From NCBI RefSeq assembly GCF_000236785.1, contig NZ_AGUF01000055.1, positions 248,001 through 312,000 of the forward strand: 64,000 bases of DNA, written 5' to 3'. This DNA comes from Achromobacter arsenitoxydans SY8. Its GTDB lineage: Bacteria; Pseudomonadota; Gammaproteobacteria; Burkholderiales; Burkholderiaceae_B. The position numbers and the translations under genes are program-made. The notes under the pieces were generated by a model that saw nothing but the letters and a program-made list of their open reading frames with translations, was not told the DNA's origin and ran no database searches. Shown here one piece after another: positions 19,820-30,237 of the stretch. The number at the start of each line of letters is the position of its first letter. Within the stretch, counting starts at the first letter, position 1.

Positions 19820-20092
19820 TCAGGCCGAGGGCGGGACGTAGCCGTCGGCTTCGACGCTGCCGTCTTCGAACAAGTAGCGTTCCATCTGTTGCTGCAGGTA
19901 CTTGCGCGCGCGGGCGTCGGCCAGGTTCAGGCGGTTTTCGTTCACGAGGCGGGTCTGCACGCCCTTCCAGTCTTCCCAAGCTTCCTTGGAGATGCTTTGC
20001 CAGATTCGCGTGCCGACTTCGCCGGGGTAGGGCGGGTAGTCCAGCCCTTCGGCTTCACGCTTCAGTTTTACACAGTTGACGATACGGGCCAT
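19820..20092 (-). CDS. yggX: oxidative damage protection / Fe(2+)-trafficking protein
   Basis: This 90-aa cytosolic protein is of the YggX family, linked to iron trafficking and protection of Fe-S clusters from oxidants. The family start [10 protein letters not shown] with its single conserved Cys7 is present, as are Y-P-P-Y-P-G and the W-Q-S-I-S-K-E-A-W segment. The ATG at 20092 is chosen because the 18 extra residues of a longer frame are not part of the family. It is the second gene after argA in the leftward direction. Confidence 0.95.
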   Translation of the reverse strand: MARIVNCVKLKREAEGLDYPPYPGEVGTRIWQSISKEAWEDWKGVQTRLVNENRLNLADARARKYLQQQMERYLFEDGSVEADGYVPPSA

Positions 20093-20131
20093 GGTTCGCT
20101 GCCGGAAAAATGAATAACGCCACATTTTAGC

Positions 20132-20160
20132 GGGCTTGGCGTCCACGGGGCGCCAAGCCC
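20132..20160 (-). terminator. hairpin after argA
   Basis: A 10-bp perfect stem, GGGCTTGGCG with CGCCAAGCCC, and a nine-base loop, directly downstream of argA in the leftward direction. The tail is only weakly T-rich. Confidence 0.5.
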
Positions 20161-20195
20161 CTTCAGGTTCCGCGGATTGGGTCCGCGGGCCTTTC

Positions 20196-21554
20196 CTAGA
20201 GCTTCTTGATGAAGACCAGGCTGTTGCGGGAACGGTTGTAGTTGTTCTGCTTTTCGCGGGGCAGATCGGCGATGCCGCCCTGCACGAACCCGCGCTTCAT
20301 GAACCAGTGCGAGGTCCGGGTGGTCAGCACGAACAGCCGCTTGGCGCCCGAGGCGCGGGCGCGGGACTCCATGTGGCGCAACAGGATCTCGCCTTCGCCC
20401 GACCCCTGCCATTCGGGGTGCACGATAAGGCAGGCCATTTCGGCCATCTGCTCGTCGGGGAACGCATGCAGCGCCGCGCAGCCATAGATGACGCCGTCGT
20501 GCTCCAGCACGGTGAAGTTTTCGACGTCGCGCTCGACCACGCTGCGGGGGCGCGGCACCAGCGTGCCGTCGGCCTCCAGCGGTTCGATCAGGCTGAGGAT
20601 GGCGCCCACGTCGTCGATCGTGGCGGGACGCAGATCGTCCAGCGTGTCCTCGACCACCATGGTGCCCACACCGTCGTGGGTGAAGATTTCCAGCAGGACG
20701 CTGCCGTCCAGTTCGAAGGGCAGCAGGTGCGCGCGCGCCACGCCGCGCTTGACGGCCAGCGACGCGTACTGCAGGAACGAATGCGTTTCCTCGTCCAGTT
20801 CGCCGGCGGCGAGCAGCGCGTCGGCGTCGACGCGGGCCAGTTCGGTGTCCAGCGTGCCGTCTTCGTTCAGCACGCCCTGAGAGCTGGACAGGAAGATCAG
20901 CTTTTCGGCGCGCAGTCCCACTGCAACGCTGGTCGCCAGGTCTTCCATGGCCAGATTGAAGGCGTCTCCCGTGGGGGAGAAGCCCAGCGGCGACAGCAGC
21001 ACGACCGACGAGCCTTTCTCGATGGCGAACTTCAGCGCCTCGATGTCGATCTTGCGGACCTGGCCGGTGTGCTTGTAGTCCACGCCGTCCAGCACGCCGG
21101 CGGGGCGCGCGGTGACGAAGTTGCCCGAGATTACGCGGATGTGCGCGTGCGACATGGGCGTGTTGGGCAGGCCCTGGCTGAACGCCGCCTCGATGTCCAG
21201 GCGGATCTCGCCGGCGGCCTCCTTGGCGCATTCGAGGGCCGCGGCGTCGGTGGGGGACAGGCCGCGGTCGAACTGCTGCGTGAAACCTTTCAGGCGCAGC
21301 TGTTCATTGACCTGAGGACGCGAACCGTGCACCAGCACCAGTCGGATCCCCAGCGAAGACAGCAGGGACAGGTCCTGGACCAGCGCGTTCAGCGCGCCGG
21401 CCTGCACCAGTTCGCCGCCAAACGCCACCACGAAGGTCTTGCCTCGGAACGCGTGCACGTACGGCGCGACGTCTCGGAACCATCGCACAAACTGCGCAGC
21501 GGCGAATTCGGGGGCTTCAAGGGCGGAGACGGTGTCTGGTTCCAGGTCGGGCAT
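20196..21554 (-). CDS. argA: amino-acid N-acetyltransferase (N-acetylglutamate synthase)
   Basis: This enzyme catalyses the first step of arginine biosynthesis, acetyl-CoA plus glutamate to N-acetylglutamate. It is 452 aa, classical ArgA length. The N-terminal amino-acid-kinase-like domain (about 1-290; [16 protein letters not shown]) normally binds the arginine inhibitor. The C-terminal GNAT domain (about 300-452) has the acetyl-CoA motif Q-G-S-G-E-G. It is divergent from hrpA and separated from yggX by a hairpin. Confidence 0.95.
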   Translation of the reverse strand: MPDLEPDTVSALEAPEFAAAQFVRWFRDVAPYVHAFRGKTFVVAFGGELVQAGALNALVQDLSLLSSLGIRLVLVHGSRPQVNEQLRLKGFTQQFDRGLSPTDAAALECAKEAAGEIRLDIEAAFSQGLPNTPMSHAHIRVISGNFVTARPAGVLDGVDYKHTGQVRKIDIEALKFAIEKGSSVVLLSPLGFSPTGDAFNLAMEDLATSVAVGLRAEKLIFLSSSQGVLNEDGTLDTELARVDADALLAAGELDEETHSFLQYASLAVKRGVARAHLLPFELDGSVLLEIFTHDGVGTMVVEDTLDDLRPATIDDVGAILSLIEPLEADGTLVPRPRSVVERDVENFTVLEHDGVIYGCAALHAFPDEQMAEMACLIVHPEWQGSGEGEILLRHMESRARASGAKRLFVLTTRTSHWFMKRGFVQGGIADLPREKQNNYNRSRNSLVFIKKL

Positions 21555-21739
21555 GATGGTTGGAGGGCTTCCTGATGATGAGTTGGAGCGCGGCGCCTTG
21601 CCGCGCCTTGCGCCGCCATGCGGCGGCGTGGCGAAATTATATGACCGCCGCGAGCGCGCGCAGGGGGGAAATCAGGCCATATTTGGTGCCGGATTTCTCG
21701 GCTTTCGACCTGGAAGCCATTCAGGGGCTCAGGGAAATT

Positions 21740-21745
21740 TATAAT
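21740..21745 (+). promoter_or_regulatory. TATAAT -10 box of hrpA
   Basis: A consensus TATAAT lies 25 bases before the preferred hrpA start codon. It makes the upstream in-frame ATG at 21560 unlikely. No strong -35 was seen. Confidence 0.55.
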
Positions 21746-21769
21746 GCCGGGCTAACCGGACTATCGTAC

Positions 21770-24700
21770 ATGCCTGAATCAACCCGCCCGCGGGCGCCCC
21801 GGGCCGCTGCCGCGGCGGCTCCCGCAACCGCCGGGCCGGCGCAGGGCGCGCCCCGCGGCCCGCGCCCAGAACGGCCCATTCCCGCCGTCACCTATCCCGA
21901 AGACCTGCCCGTCAGCGCGCGGCGGCAGGAGATCGCGCGCGCCATCGCCGGCCACCAGGTCGTGATCGTCAGCGGCGAAACCGGGTCGGGCAAGACCACC
22001 CAGCTGCCCAAGATCTGCCTGGAACTGGGCCGCGGGCGGCAGAAGATGATCGGCCATACCCAGCCGCGCCGGCTGGCCGCGACCTCGGTGGCCAAGCGCA
22101 TCGCCGAAGAGCTGAACACGCCCATGGGCGAAGTGGTCGGCTACCAGGTCCGGTTCAACGACCGCACCGGGCCCAATGCGTCCATCAAGCTGATGACGGA
22201 CGGCATTTTGCTGGCCGAGTCGCAGCGCGATCCGCTTCTGCGGCGCTACGACACGATCATCATCGACGAGGCGCACGAACGCAGCCTGAACATTGATTTC
22301 CTGCTGGGCTACCTGAAGCAGCTGCTGCCGCGGCGCCCGGACCTGAAACTGATCATCACGTCGGCCACCATCGACGCCGAACGCTTTGCGAAGCATTTCG
22401 CGGCGTCCGAGGACAAGCCCGCGCCCGTGATCGAAGTGTCCGGCCGCCTCTACCCGGTCGAGGTCCGCTACCGCCCGGTGCGCGAGGAGGCCGCCGCCGA
22501 GGAAGGCGCGGCGCCAGCGGCCAAGGCCGGACGCGACCGCGAGCGCATGTCGGGCGACGAGGAACGCGACCTGATCGACGCCATCGTGGACGCCGTGGAC
22601 GAATGTGCGCGGCATGGACCCGGCGACGTGCTGGTGTTCCTGCCCGGCGAACGGGAAATCCGCGAATCCGCCGAGGCGCTGCGCAAACGGCATCCGGCCG
22701 GAACCGAGGTGCTTCCGCTCTTTGCCCGCCTGTCGCAGGCCGAGCAGGAACAGATTTTCCGTCCGCGAGGCAATGCGCGGCGCATCGTGCTGGCCACGAA
22801 CGTGGCGGAAACTTCGCTGACGGTGCCGGGCATCCGCTTCGTGGTCGACAGCGGCCTGGCGCGCATCAAGCGCTATTCCTGGCGCAACAAGGTCGAACAG
22901 CTGCGCATCGAGCCCATCAGCCGCGCCTCGGCGAACCAGCGCGCCGGCCGTTGCGGCCGGGTGGGGCCGGGCGTTTGCATCCGGCTCTACGACGAGCTGG
23001 ACTTCAACAACCGTGCGGCCTTCACCGATCCGGAAGTGCTGCGCTCGTCGCTGGCGTCGGTCATCCTGCGGATGAAGTCGCTGAAGCTCGACGACATCGA
23101 GCAATTCCCGTTCGTCGAGGCGCCGCCCGGACGGGCGGTGGCCGACGGCTACCATCTGCTGCAGGAGCTGGGGGCGATCGAGCTGGCCACGGCGTCCGAT
23201 GACGACAACGACGCCGGGCGCACCGGCGCCGCTTACGTGCTGACGCGCACCGGTCATGAACTGGCCAAGCTGCCGGTGGACCCGCGTATCGGCCGGATGA
23301 TCCTGGCCGCGCGCGAACATCAATGCCTGGCCGAAATGCTGATCATCGCGTCGGCGCTGTCCGTGCAGGATGCGCGCGACCGGCCCATGCAGGAACGCGA
23401 GGCGGCCGAGGCTGCGCACGCCAAGTTCGCCGATGACAAGTCGGAGTTCATTTCCTTCCTGAAACTGTGGCGCTGGTACGGTGAACAGGTGCAGCACAAG
23501 GCCTCGCAGCGCAAGCTGGTGGGCCTGTTGCGGCAGAACTTCCTGTCGCCGATCCGGCTGCGCGAATGGCACGACGTGCATACGCAGCTGGCGGCGCTGG
23601 TGGGCGAGCAGGGCTGGCGCGTCAACCAGTCCGAAGCGACATACGAGCAGCTGCACATGGCGCTCCTGTCCGGCTTGTTGGGCAACATCGGCTTCAAGAG
23701 CGACGAAGGCGGCAACTATCAAGGCGCCCGCGAGATCCGCTTCCACATTCATCCGGGCTCGCGGCTGGTGAAGAAGGCCGGCCGCTGGATCATGGCCGCG
23801 GAACTGGTCGAGACCACGCGCCTATATGCGCGCTGCGTGGCGCGCATCGACCCCGTGTGGCTCGAAAAGGCGGGCGCGCACCTCATCCGCAAGAACTGGT
23901 CGGATCCGCGCTGGGAAAAGAAGGCCGGGCAGGTCGTGGCCAACGAGCGCGCCACGCTCTACGGCCTGGCCATCTACACGGGCCGGCGCATCCATTACGG
24001 CCGCGTGAATCCCACGCATGCGCGCGAACTCTTCATCCGCCAGGCGCTGGTGCCGGGCGAAATTGATACTCGCCTGCCTTTCGTGGCGCACAACCGCAAG
24101 CTGATCGCAGGCATCGAAAAGCTGGAGCATCAGACCCGCCGCCCGGACATCCTGGTGGACGATGAACTGATTTACGCCTTCTACGACCGTCAGCTGCCCG
24201 CCGACATCTCGCAGACGGCGTCGCTGGAAAAATGGGTCAACGGCCTGGACAAGGCGTCCGCCGCCAAGCTGATGCTGACCCGCGACGAGCTGATGCGCCA
24301 CGAGGCGGCCGGCGTCACGACGGACGTCTTCCCCAAGAAGGTCGAATGGCAGGGCGTGTCCATGGCGCTGGACTACCACTTCGAGCCGGGTTCCCCGCGC
24401 GACGGCGTCACCTTGGCGGTGCCGCTGTTCGCCTTGAACCAGATTGATCCGGCGCGATGCGAATGGCTGGTGCCCGGCATGCTGAAGGAAAAGGTGCACC
24501 TGCTGCTGAAGTCGCTGCCGCAGAAGCTGCGCCGCCATTGCGTGCCGCTGCCCGACTACGCGGCGGGCTTCTACGACCGCTGGTTCGACCGGCTGGCCGA
24601 TCCGCAGCAGGGCCTGGTGGACGCCATCATTGCCGACATGTGGGATCAGGTGCAGGTGCGCCCGGCGGTGGGCGACTTTAAGCTCGAGACCCTGCCGGCC

Positions 24701-25705
24701 CACCTTTTCATGAACTTCCGCGTGGTCGACGAGCACGGCCGCATGCTGGCCGCCGGCCGCAATCTGGCGCAGTTGCGCGCCGAGTTCGGCAAGCAGGCCC
24801 AGGCTACGTTCCAGCAGTTGGCCGCCAGCGACACGCAGGTCGCCCAGGCGCTGGCGCACGAGAACCTGACCTCCTGGTCCTTCGGGCCGCTGCCGGAGAT
24901 CATGGAAATCAAGCGCCGCGGGCAGTCCGTCATTGGCTATCCGGCGCTGGTGGACCGTGGCGCGCATTGCGACCTGGACGTGTTCGACGATCCCGACGAA
25001 GCGCGCAAGCACCATCGCGCGGGCCTGCTGAAGCTGTTCCGGCTGGGATTGCGCGAACAGGTCAAGTTCCTGGAAAAGAACCTGACGGATCTCACCAAGA
25101 TCAGCATGCTGTACATGACGCTGGGCACGCAGGAAGAGCTGCGCGATCAGATCATCGACTGCGCGCTCGGGCAGGCCTGCCTGGCCGAGCCCTGGCCCGT
25201 GAACGAGCAGCAGTTCGAGGCCCGGCGCGCGGAAGGCAAGGGCCGGCTGGGCCTGCTGGCCCAGGAAGTGGCCAGGCTGGCCGGGGGCGTGCTGACCGAA
25301 TACGCAGCGCTGCAGCGCAAGCTGCCCCAAGCCAAGCCGCATGCCGCTGCCTATGCCGACCTGCAACAGCAACTGGGCGCGCTGATGCCCAAGTGGTTCA
25401 TCCGCGATACGCCGTACGCGCAACTGTCGCATTTCCCGCGTTACCTGAAGGCGGCGGTGGCGCGCATCGACAAGCTGCGGGCCGATCCGGCGCGGGATGC
25501 GAAGCTGGTGTCGGAAATGGCGCCGCTGGTCACGCAGTACCAGCGTGCGCGATCGGCGCTGAAGGGCGCGCCCGATCCCCGGCTCGACGAGTTCCGCTGG
25601 CTGCTGGAAGAGTTGCGGGTAGCGTTGTTCGCGCAGGAGCTGCGCACGCCCATGCCGGTTTCGGTCAAGCGCCTGATGAAGAGCTGGGAATCCTTGCAGC
25701 GCTAG
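21770..25705 (+). CDS. hrpA: ATP-dependent RNA helicase HrpA
   Basis: This DEAH-box RNA helicase of 1311 aa is close to the E. coli HrpA length and is linked to mRNA processing and rescue of stalled ribosomes. Motifs in order: Walker A G-E-T-G-S-G-K-T-T, D-E-A-H box followed by E-R-S-L-N, S-A-T motif III, and Q-R-A-G-R-C-G-R motif VI. HA2/OB-type domains and a long DUF3418 C-terminal region follow. ATG 21770 (M-P-E-S-T) is chosen because it lies just downstream of the TATAAT. The reading frame stays open upstream to 21560, but this overlaps the argA promoter region. Confidence 0.93.
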   Translation: MPESTRPRAPRAAAAAAPATAGPAQGAPRGPRPERPIPAVTYPEDLPVSARRQEIARAIAGHQVVIVSGETGSGKTTQLPKICLELGRGRQKMIGHTQPRRLAATSVAKRIAEELNTPMGEVVGYQVRFNDRTGPNASIKLMTDGILLAESQRDPLLRRYDTIIIDEAHERSLNIDFLLGYLKQLLPRRPDLKLIITSATIDAERFAKHFAASEDKPAPVIEVSGRLYPVEVRYRPVREEAAAEEGAAPAAKAGRDRERMSGDEERDLIDAIVDAVDECARHGPGDVLVFLPGEREIRESAEALRKRHPAGTEVLPLFARLSQAEQEQIFRPRGNARRIVLATNVAETSLTVPGIRFVVDSGLARIKRYSWRNKVEQLRIEPISRASANQRAGRCGRVGPGVCIRLYDELDFNNRAAFTDPEVLRSSLASVILRMKSLKLDDIEQFPFVEAPPGRAVADGYHLLQELGAIELATASDDDNDAGRTGAAYVLTRTGHELAKLPVDPRIGRMILAAREHQCLAEMLIIASALSVQDARDRPMQEREAAEAAHAKFADDKSEFISFLKLWRWYGEQVQHKASQRKLVGLLRQNFLSPIRLREWHDVHTQLAALVGEQGWRVNQSEATYEQLHMALLSGLLGNIGFKSDEGGNYQGAREIRFHIHPGSRLVKKAGRWIMAAELVETTRLYARCVARIDPVWLEKAGAHLIRKNWSDPRWEKKAGQVVANERATLYGLAIYTGRRIHYGRVNPTHARELFIRQALVPGEIDTRLPFVAHNRKLIAGIEKLEHQTRRPDILVDDELIYAFYDRQLPADISQTASLEKWVNGLDKASAAKLMLTRDELMRHEAAGVTTDVFPKKVEWQGVSMALDYHFEPGSPRDGVTLAVPLFALNQIDPARCEWLVPGMLKEKVHLLLKSLPQKLRRHCVPLPDYAAGFYDRWFDRLADPQQGLVDAIIADMWDQVQVRPAVGDFKLETLPAHLFMNFRVVDEHGRMLAAGRNLAQLRAEFGKQAQATFQQLAASDTQVAQALAHENLTSWSFGPLPEIMEIKRRGQSVIGYPALVDRGAHCDLDVFDDPDEARKHHRAGLLKLFRLGLREQVKFLEKNLTDLTKISMLYMTLGTQEELRDQIIDCALGQACLAEPWPVNEQQFEARRAEGKGRLGLLAQEVARLAGGVLTEYAALQRKLPQAKPHAAAYADLQQQLGALMPKWFIRDTPYAQLSHFPRYLKAAVARIDKLRADPARDAKLVSEMAPLVTQYQRARSALKGAPDPRLDEFRWLLEELRVALFAQELRTPMPVSVKRLMKSWESLQR

Positions 25706-25719
25706 CCGGCGCCGCATGA

Positions 25720-25755
25720 AACAAGGGCCGCAATTACTTGCGGCCCTTGTTTTTT
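25720..25755 (+). terminator. terminator of hrpA
   Basis: A perfect 14-bp stem (AACAAGGGCCGCAA with TTGCGGCCCTTGTT), TTAC loop, then six T. It lies between convergent hrpA and lpxO and probably serves both. Confidence 0.9.
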
Positions 25756-25764
25756 CCGGCTTGG

Positions 25765-26664
25765 CTACAGCGCCAGGAACCCGGCGATCACCAGGATGAT
25801 CAGGCCATACTTGGTGGCCTTGTAGACGTTGCGGTTCCACGCCTTGAAGGCCTTGCGCTTCTGGTCGATCACCCAGTGCGCGTGGGTCAGCTTGTTGATG
25901 GCGCCGGTCTGGTCGCTGCCGTCATTGGGCGAACTGGCGGCCGACATGACCACGCGCCCGAACCAGCGGTTGAAGCGTTCGGCCCAGCGCCACTTCAGCG
26001 GGCGCTCGACGTCGCAGAACAGGATGATCCGGTTTTCGCCCGTTTTGTTGTAGGCCTCGTGCACGTAGGTTTCGTCGAACACCACGCTTTCGCCATCGCG
26101 CCAGCTGTAATGTTCGCCGTCCACGATGATGTGGCAGCCGTCGTCGTTAGGGGTCGCCAGGCCCAGGTGGTAGCGCAGCGATCCCGCGAACGGATCGCGG
26201 TGCGGATTCAGCTGGCCGCCGGGGGGCAGTTCGGCGAACATCGCCGCCTTGACCTTGGGCAGGGTCTTCAGGATGGCGACGGTCTTGGGGCAGAGTTCTT
26301 CCGCCGACGGGTGGCGGGCGTCGTACCACTTCAGGTAGAACCGCTTCCAGCCGTACTTGAAAAAGGAATTGAAGCCGATGTCGTTATGGGTGTCGGCTGC
26401 CTTGATCCGGCGAAGCTCGGCCATTTGCATGGCTTCCTCGCGGATGGTCTCCCAGTTGTCGTCCAGCACCTTGAGCTCGGCGATTTCGCTCGTCGTCAGG
26501 TAGGGGGTGGACGGCACCCGCGAGGTCAGCACCATGAAGGCGTTGATGGGAGCCAGCAGGACGGAGTGGTCCAGCAGTTGCCGGCCCAGGGGCAGCTTGA
26601 CGCGTCCGCGAAAGTGCGCGAACAAGATGGCGGCAAGCCAGATTCCGGGAATTAGCCATTTCAT
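25765..26664 (-). CDS. lpxO: lipid A hydroxylase, aspartyl/asparaginyl beta-hydroxylase family
   Basis: LpxO is an Fe(II)/2-oxoglutarate-dependent dioxygenase that adds a 2-hydroxyl to a lipid A acyl chain at the inner membrane. The product is 299 aa, with an N-terminal membrane helix (about 3-20) and a C-terminal hydrophobic tail. The beta-hydroxylase core shows the iron-binding H-R-D (N-P-H-R-D-P-F) and a second His in Y-V-H-E-A. The start is ATG 26664; the antisense frame extends far beyond it across dnaE but has no support. It is divergent from dnaE and fits the LPS theme. Confidence 0.9.
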   Translation of the reverse strand: MKWLIPGIWLAAILFAHFRGRVKLPLGRQLLDHSVLLAPINAFMVLTSRVPSTPYLTTSEIAELKVLDDNWETIREEAMQMAELRRIKAADTHNDIGFNSFFKYGWKRFYLKWYDARHPSAEELCPKTVAILKTLPKVKAAMFAELPPGGQLNPHRDPFAGSLRYHLGLATPNDDGCHIIVDGEHYSWRDGESVVFDETYVHEAYNKTGENRIILFCDVERPLKWRWAERFNRWFGRVVMSAASSPNDGSDQTGAINKLTHAHWVIDQKRKAFKAWNRNVYKATKYGLIILVIAGFLAL

Positions 26665-26727
26665 ACGTAAATCTCGTTCTGCCACGAGGAAGTGCGGTAT
26701 CGGGTGTATTGTCCCATAAGCGCTAGG

Positions 26728-26733
26728 TACAAT
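26728..26733 (+). promoter_or_regulatory. TACAAT -10 element immediately before dnaE
   Basis: TACAAT ends seven bases before the A of the dnaE ATG at 26740, so the transcript would start at or next to the start codon. No good -35 at 17 bp was seen. Confidence 0.4.
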
Positions 26734-26739
26734 TCCGCC

Positions 26740-29700
26740 ATGTCCGAAGCCGCTACGTCCTCCAATCCGACCCCATTTGTTCACCTGCGCGTTCACTCCG
26801 AGTTCTCGGTCGTGGACGGCACCGTGCGCATTCCCGATCTCATCAAGCGCGTCGCCAAGCTGGGCCAGCCCGCCGTCGCGCTGACCGACCTGTCCAACCT
26901 GTTCGGGCTGATCAAATTCTACAAAGGCGCCCGCGGCGCGGGCGTCAAGCCCATCGCGGGTTGCGACGTCTGGATCACCAATGACGAGGATCCGGCCAAG
27001 CCGTTCCGCTTGCTGCTGCTGGTGCGTAACCACCAGGGCTACCTGAATCTGTGCGAATTGCTTTCCAAGTCCTTCCTGACGAACCAGGGCAAGGGCCGCG
27101 CCGAAATCCGCCGCGAATGGCTGCAAGGGCAGGAAGGCCTGATCGCCCTGTCGGGCGGGCGCGCGGGCGATGTGGGACAGGCGCTGGACGCCGGCAATGC
27201 GGTGTCGGCGCTTGCGCTGGCGCGCCAATGGGCGCTGCTGTTCCCGGGCAGCTATTACATTGAACTGCAGCGGGCCGGCATGGACGGCGACGAAGGCTAT
27301 TGCCAGGCCGCCATGCGGCTGGCGGCCGAGGCCGGCTTGCCGGTGGTGGCCACGCACCCGGTGCAATTCCTGGACGAATTCGAATTCCAGGCGCACGAGG
27401 CCCGCGTCTGCATCGCCGAAGGCGAAATTCTCGCCAATCCGCGCCGCGTCCGCCGGTTCTCCAAAGAGCAGTACCTGCTCAGCTCGGAAGAAATGGCGCG
27501 GCGCTTTGCCGATGTGCCCTCTGCGCTGGCCAACACGGTGGAAATCGCCAAGCGCTGCAATCTCAGCCTGGTGCTGGGCAAGCCGCGCCTGCCCAACTTC
27601 CCGACGCCCGATGGCGTGACGCTGGACGATTACCTGGTCCAGCTGTCGGAGCAGGGGCTGGAAAAGCGCATGGAGTTCCTGTTTCCGGACCCGGCCGAAC
27701 GCGAGTCCAAGCGCGAGCAGTACTACGAACGCCTGCGCTGGGAATGCAAGACCATCATCCAGATGGGCTTTCCCGGCTACTTCCTGATCGTGCAGGACTT
27801 CATCAACTGGGGCAAGAGCAACGGCGTGCCCGTGGGACCGGGGCGCGGTTCGGGCGCCGGCTCGCTCGTGGCCTATGCGCTGGGCATTACCGACCTGGAT
27901 CCCATCCGCTATGACTTGCTGTTCGAGCGCTTCCTGAATCCCGAGCGGGTTTCCATGCCCGACTTCGATATCGACTTCTGCCAGGACAACCGCGAACGGG
28001 TCATCGACTACGTCAAGGAAAAGTACGGCCGCGCGGCCGTGAGCCAGATCGCCACCTTCGGCACGCTCGGCGCCAAGGCCGTGGTGCGCGATGCCGGCCG
28101 CGTGCTGGACATGCCCTATATGTTCTGCGACGGGCTGTCCAAGCTGATCCCGTTCAACCCGATGGATCCCTGGACGCTGGAACGCACCCTGAAGGACGAA
28201 CCGGCCTTCAAGGACCGCTACGAGCAGGAAGAAGAGGTCCGTTCGCTGGTCGACCTGGCCAAGCCCCTGGAAGGCCTGACCCGCAACATCGGCATGCACG
28301 CGGGCGGCGTGCTCATCGCGCCCGGCAAGCTCACGGACTTCTGCCCGCTGTATTGCCAGCCTGGACAGGAAAACAGCGCGGTCTCGCAGTTCGACAAAGA
28401 CGACGTCGAAGCCGCGGGCCTGGTCAAGTTCGACTTCCTGGGCCTGCGCAACCTGACGATCCTGGACTGGGCCGTGCGCTACGTGCGCCAGTTCAACGAA
28501 GACAAGCGCGACTTCGACGTCATGGCGCTTGCCCTGGACGATCCGGCGGCCTACAAGATCCTCTGCGACGCCAACACCACCGCGGTGTTCCAGCTGGAAT
28601 CGCGCGGCATGAAGGAACTGCTCAAGAAGCTGCGTCCCAACACGTTCGAAGACATCATCGCCATGCTGGCCCTGTACCGTCCGGGGCCGCTTGAATCGGG
28701 CATGGTGGACGACTTCGTCAACCGCAAACACGGCCGCGCTGCCGTGGACTATTTCCACTCCGACCTGGAGGCCACGCTCAAGAGCACCTACGGCGTCATC
28801 GTCTACCAGGAACAGGTGATGCTGATCTCCCAGATCATCGGGGGATACTCGCTGGGCGGCGCCGACCTGCTGCGCCGCGCCATGGGCAAGAAAAAGCCCG
28901 AGGAAATGGCCAAGCACCGCGAGCTCTTCGAAAAGGGAGCCAAGGAAAAGGGCCATGATCCGGATCTGGCGGTCAAGCTCTTCGACCTGATGGAGAAGTT
29001 CGCGGGATACGGCTTCAACAAGTCGCACTCGGCCGCGTACGCGCTGATCTCGTACCAGACCGCCTGGCTCAAGGCCTACCACCCGACCGAATTCCTGGCC
29101 GCCACCATGTCCTCGGACATGGACGACACGGACAAGGTCCAGATCTTCTGCCGCGACGCCCAGGACAACGGCGTCGAAGTCCTGCCGCCCGACGTCAATT
29201 TCTCGGGATACCGCTTCGAGCCGGTCGCCGACAAGCACACCGAAAAAGGCAAACCGCCGCGCACGATGCGCTACGGCCTGGGCGCCGTCAAAGGCACTGG
29301 CCAGGGCGCCGTCGAAGACATCCTGCGCGCGCGCAAGGAAGGCGGACCGTTCCTCAACCTGTTCGACTTCTGCCGCCGCGTCAGCAAGCAGGCCGTCAAC
29401 CGCCGCACCATCGAGGCCCTGATCAAGGCGGGCGCGTTCGACACCATCGAACCCAACCGCGCCGCGATGCTGGCCTCCGTGCCCACCGCCATGGAAGCGG
29501 CCGAGCAGGCCGCCCGCAGCGCCAACCAGGCGTCGCTGTTCGGCGACGACAGCGGCGACGTGGTGGCCGGCGAGCTGGCCAAGGTGGCGCCCTGGGACCT
29601 GCACAAGAAGCTCACGGAAGAAAAGTCCGCGCTGGGCTACTACTACAGCGGCCACCTCTTCGACGCGTGGCGCGACGAAGTGCGCCGCATCGTGCCGATG

Positions 29701-30237
29701 CAGCTCGTCCGCGTGGAGCCGCAGCGAGACCTGCAATGGATGTGCGGCGTGCTGGCCAGCGTGCGCGTCATGATGACCCGCCGCGGCAAGATGGTCTTCG
29801 CGGTGCTGGACGACGGCACCGCGCAGGTCGAGATCTCGGTCTTCAACGAACTCTACGAAAAGCACCGCAACCGGCTGCGCGAGGACCAGCTCGTCATCGT
29901 CCAGGGCAAGGTCAGCAACGACGACTACTCCGGCGGCATGCGCATCGTGGCCGAGCAGCTCTATGACCTGCAACTGGCGCGCGAGGCCCGCGCCAAATCC
30001 CTGCGGGTCAAGCTCAACGGCAGTGCCGACGCGGCCCGCCTGCGCCAGATGCTCAACCCGTTCCGAGCCGAACCCGAAAACGGCATTCCCGGCGTGCCGG
30101 TGGACATCGTCTACACCAAGAACAATTTCTTGTGCACGGTCAGGCTCGGCGAGGAATGGCGCGTCCGCATGGCCGACACGCTCCTGGCGAACCTGAACGA
30201 CTGGACCAAGCCGGACGGCGTGGAGGTTACCTACTGA
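26740..30237 (+). CDS. dnaE: DNA polymerase III subunit alpha
   Basis: This is the catalytic subunit of the replicative polymerase, 1165 aa. The N-terminal PHP domain starts with L-R-V-H-S-E-F-S. The polymerase active site contains P-D-F-D-I-D-F-C (catalytic aspartates near 408 and 410). The finger and little-finger domains follow, then the helix-hairpin-helix region (N-R-R-T-I-E-A-L-I) and the OB-fold (V-M-M-T-R-R-G-K-M). The start at M-S-E-A is supported by the -10 element just upstream. Its TGA overlaps the ATG of the following glycosyltransferase, so LPS-core genes appear to be transcriptionally linked to dnaE. Confidence 0.96.
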   Translation: MSEAATSSNPTPFVHLRVHSEFSVVDGTVRIPDLIKRVAKLGQPAVALTDLSNLFGLIKFYKGARGAGVKPIAGCDVWITNDEDPAKPFRLLLLVRNHQGYLNLCELLSKSFLTNQGKGRAEIRREWLQGQEGLIALSGGRAGDVGQALDAGNAVSALALARQWALLFPGSYYIELQRAGMDGDEGYCQAAMRLAAEAGLPVVATHPVQFLDEFEFQAHEARVCIAEGEILANPRRVRRFSKEQYLLSSEEMARRFADVPSALANTVEIAKRCNLSLVLGKPRLPNFPTPDGVTLDDYLVQLSEQGLEKRMEFLFPDPAERESKREQYYERLRWECKTIIQMGFPGYFLIVQDFINWGKSNGVPVGPGRGSGAGSLVAYALGITDLDPIRYDLLFERFLNPERVSMPDFDIDFCQDNRERVIDYVKEKYGRAAVSQIATFGTLGAKAVVRDAGRVLDMPYMFCDGLSKLIPFNPMDPWTLERTLKDEPAFKDRYEQEEEVRSLVDLAKPLEGLTRNIGMHAGGVLIAPGKLTDFCPLYCQPGQENSAVSQFDKDDVEAAGLVKFDFLGLRNLTILDWAVRYVRQFNEDKRDFDVMALALDDPAAYKILCDANTTAVFQLESRGMKELLKKLRPNTFEDIIAMLALYRPGPLESGMVDDFVNRKHGRAAVDYFHSDLEATLKSTYGVIVYQEQVMLISQIIGGYSLGGADLLRRAMGKKKPEEMAKHRELFEKGAKEKGHDPDLAVKLFDLMEKFAGYGFNKSHSAAYALISYQTAWLKAYHPTEFLAATMSSDMDDTDKVQIFCRDAQDNGVEVLPPDVNFSGYRFEPVADKHTEKGKPPRTMRYGLGAVKGTGQGAVEDILRARKEGGPFLNLFDFCRRVSKQAVNRRTIEALIKAGAFDTIEPNRAAMLASVPTAMEAAEQAARSANQASLFGDDSGDVVAGELAKVAPWDLHKKLTEEKSALGYYYSGHLFDAWRDEVRRIVPMQLVRVEPQRDLQWMCGVLASVRVMMTRRGKMVFAVLDDGTAQVEISVFNELYEKHRNRLREDQLVIVQGKVSNDDYSGGMRIVAEQLYDLQLAREARAKSLRVKLNGSADAARLRQMLNPFRAEPENGIPGVPVDIVYTKNNFLCTVRLGEEWRVRMADTLLANLNDWTKPDGVEVTY

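Noticed and set aside
23822-25840. 672-aa minus-strand frame antisense to hrpA
   Set aside because: Overlaps the complete hrpA coding frame and its terminator; no recognisable motifs.
25765-29973. 1402-aa minus-strand frame antisense to dnaE
   Set aside because: Only its last 299 codons are real (lpxO); the rest is a low-complexity, His/Gln/Val-rich shadow of dnaE caused by high G+C at third positions.
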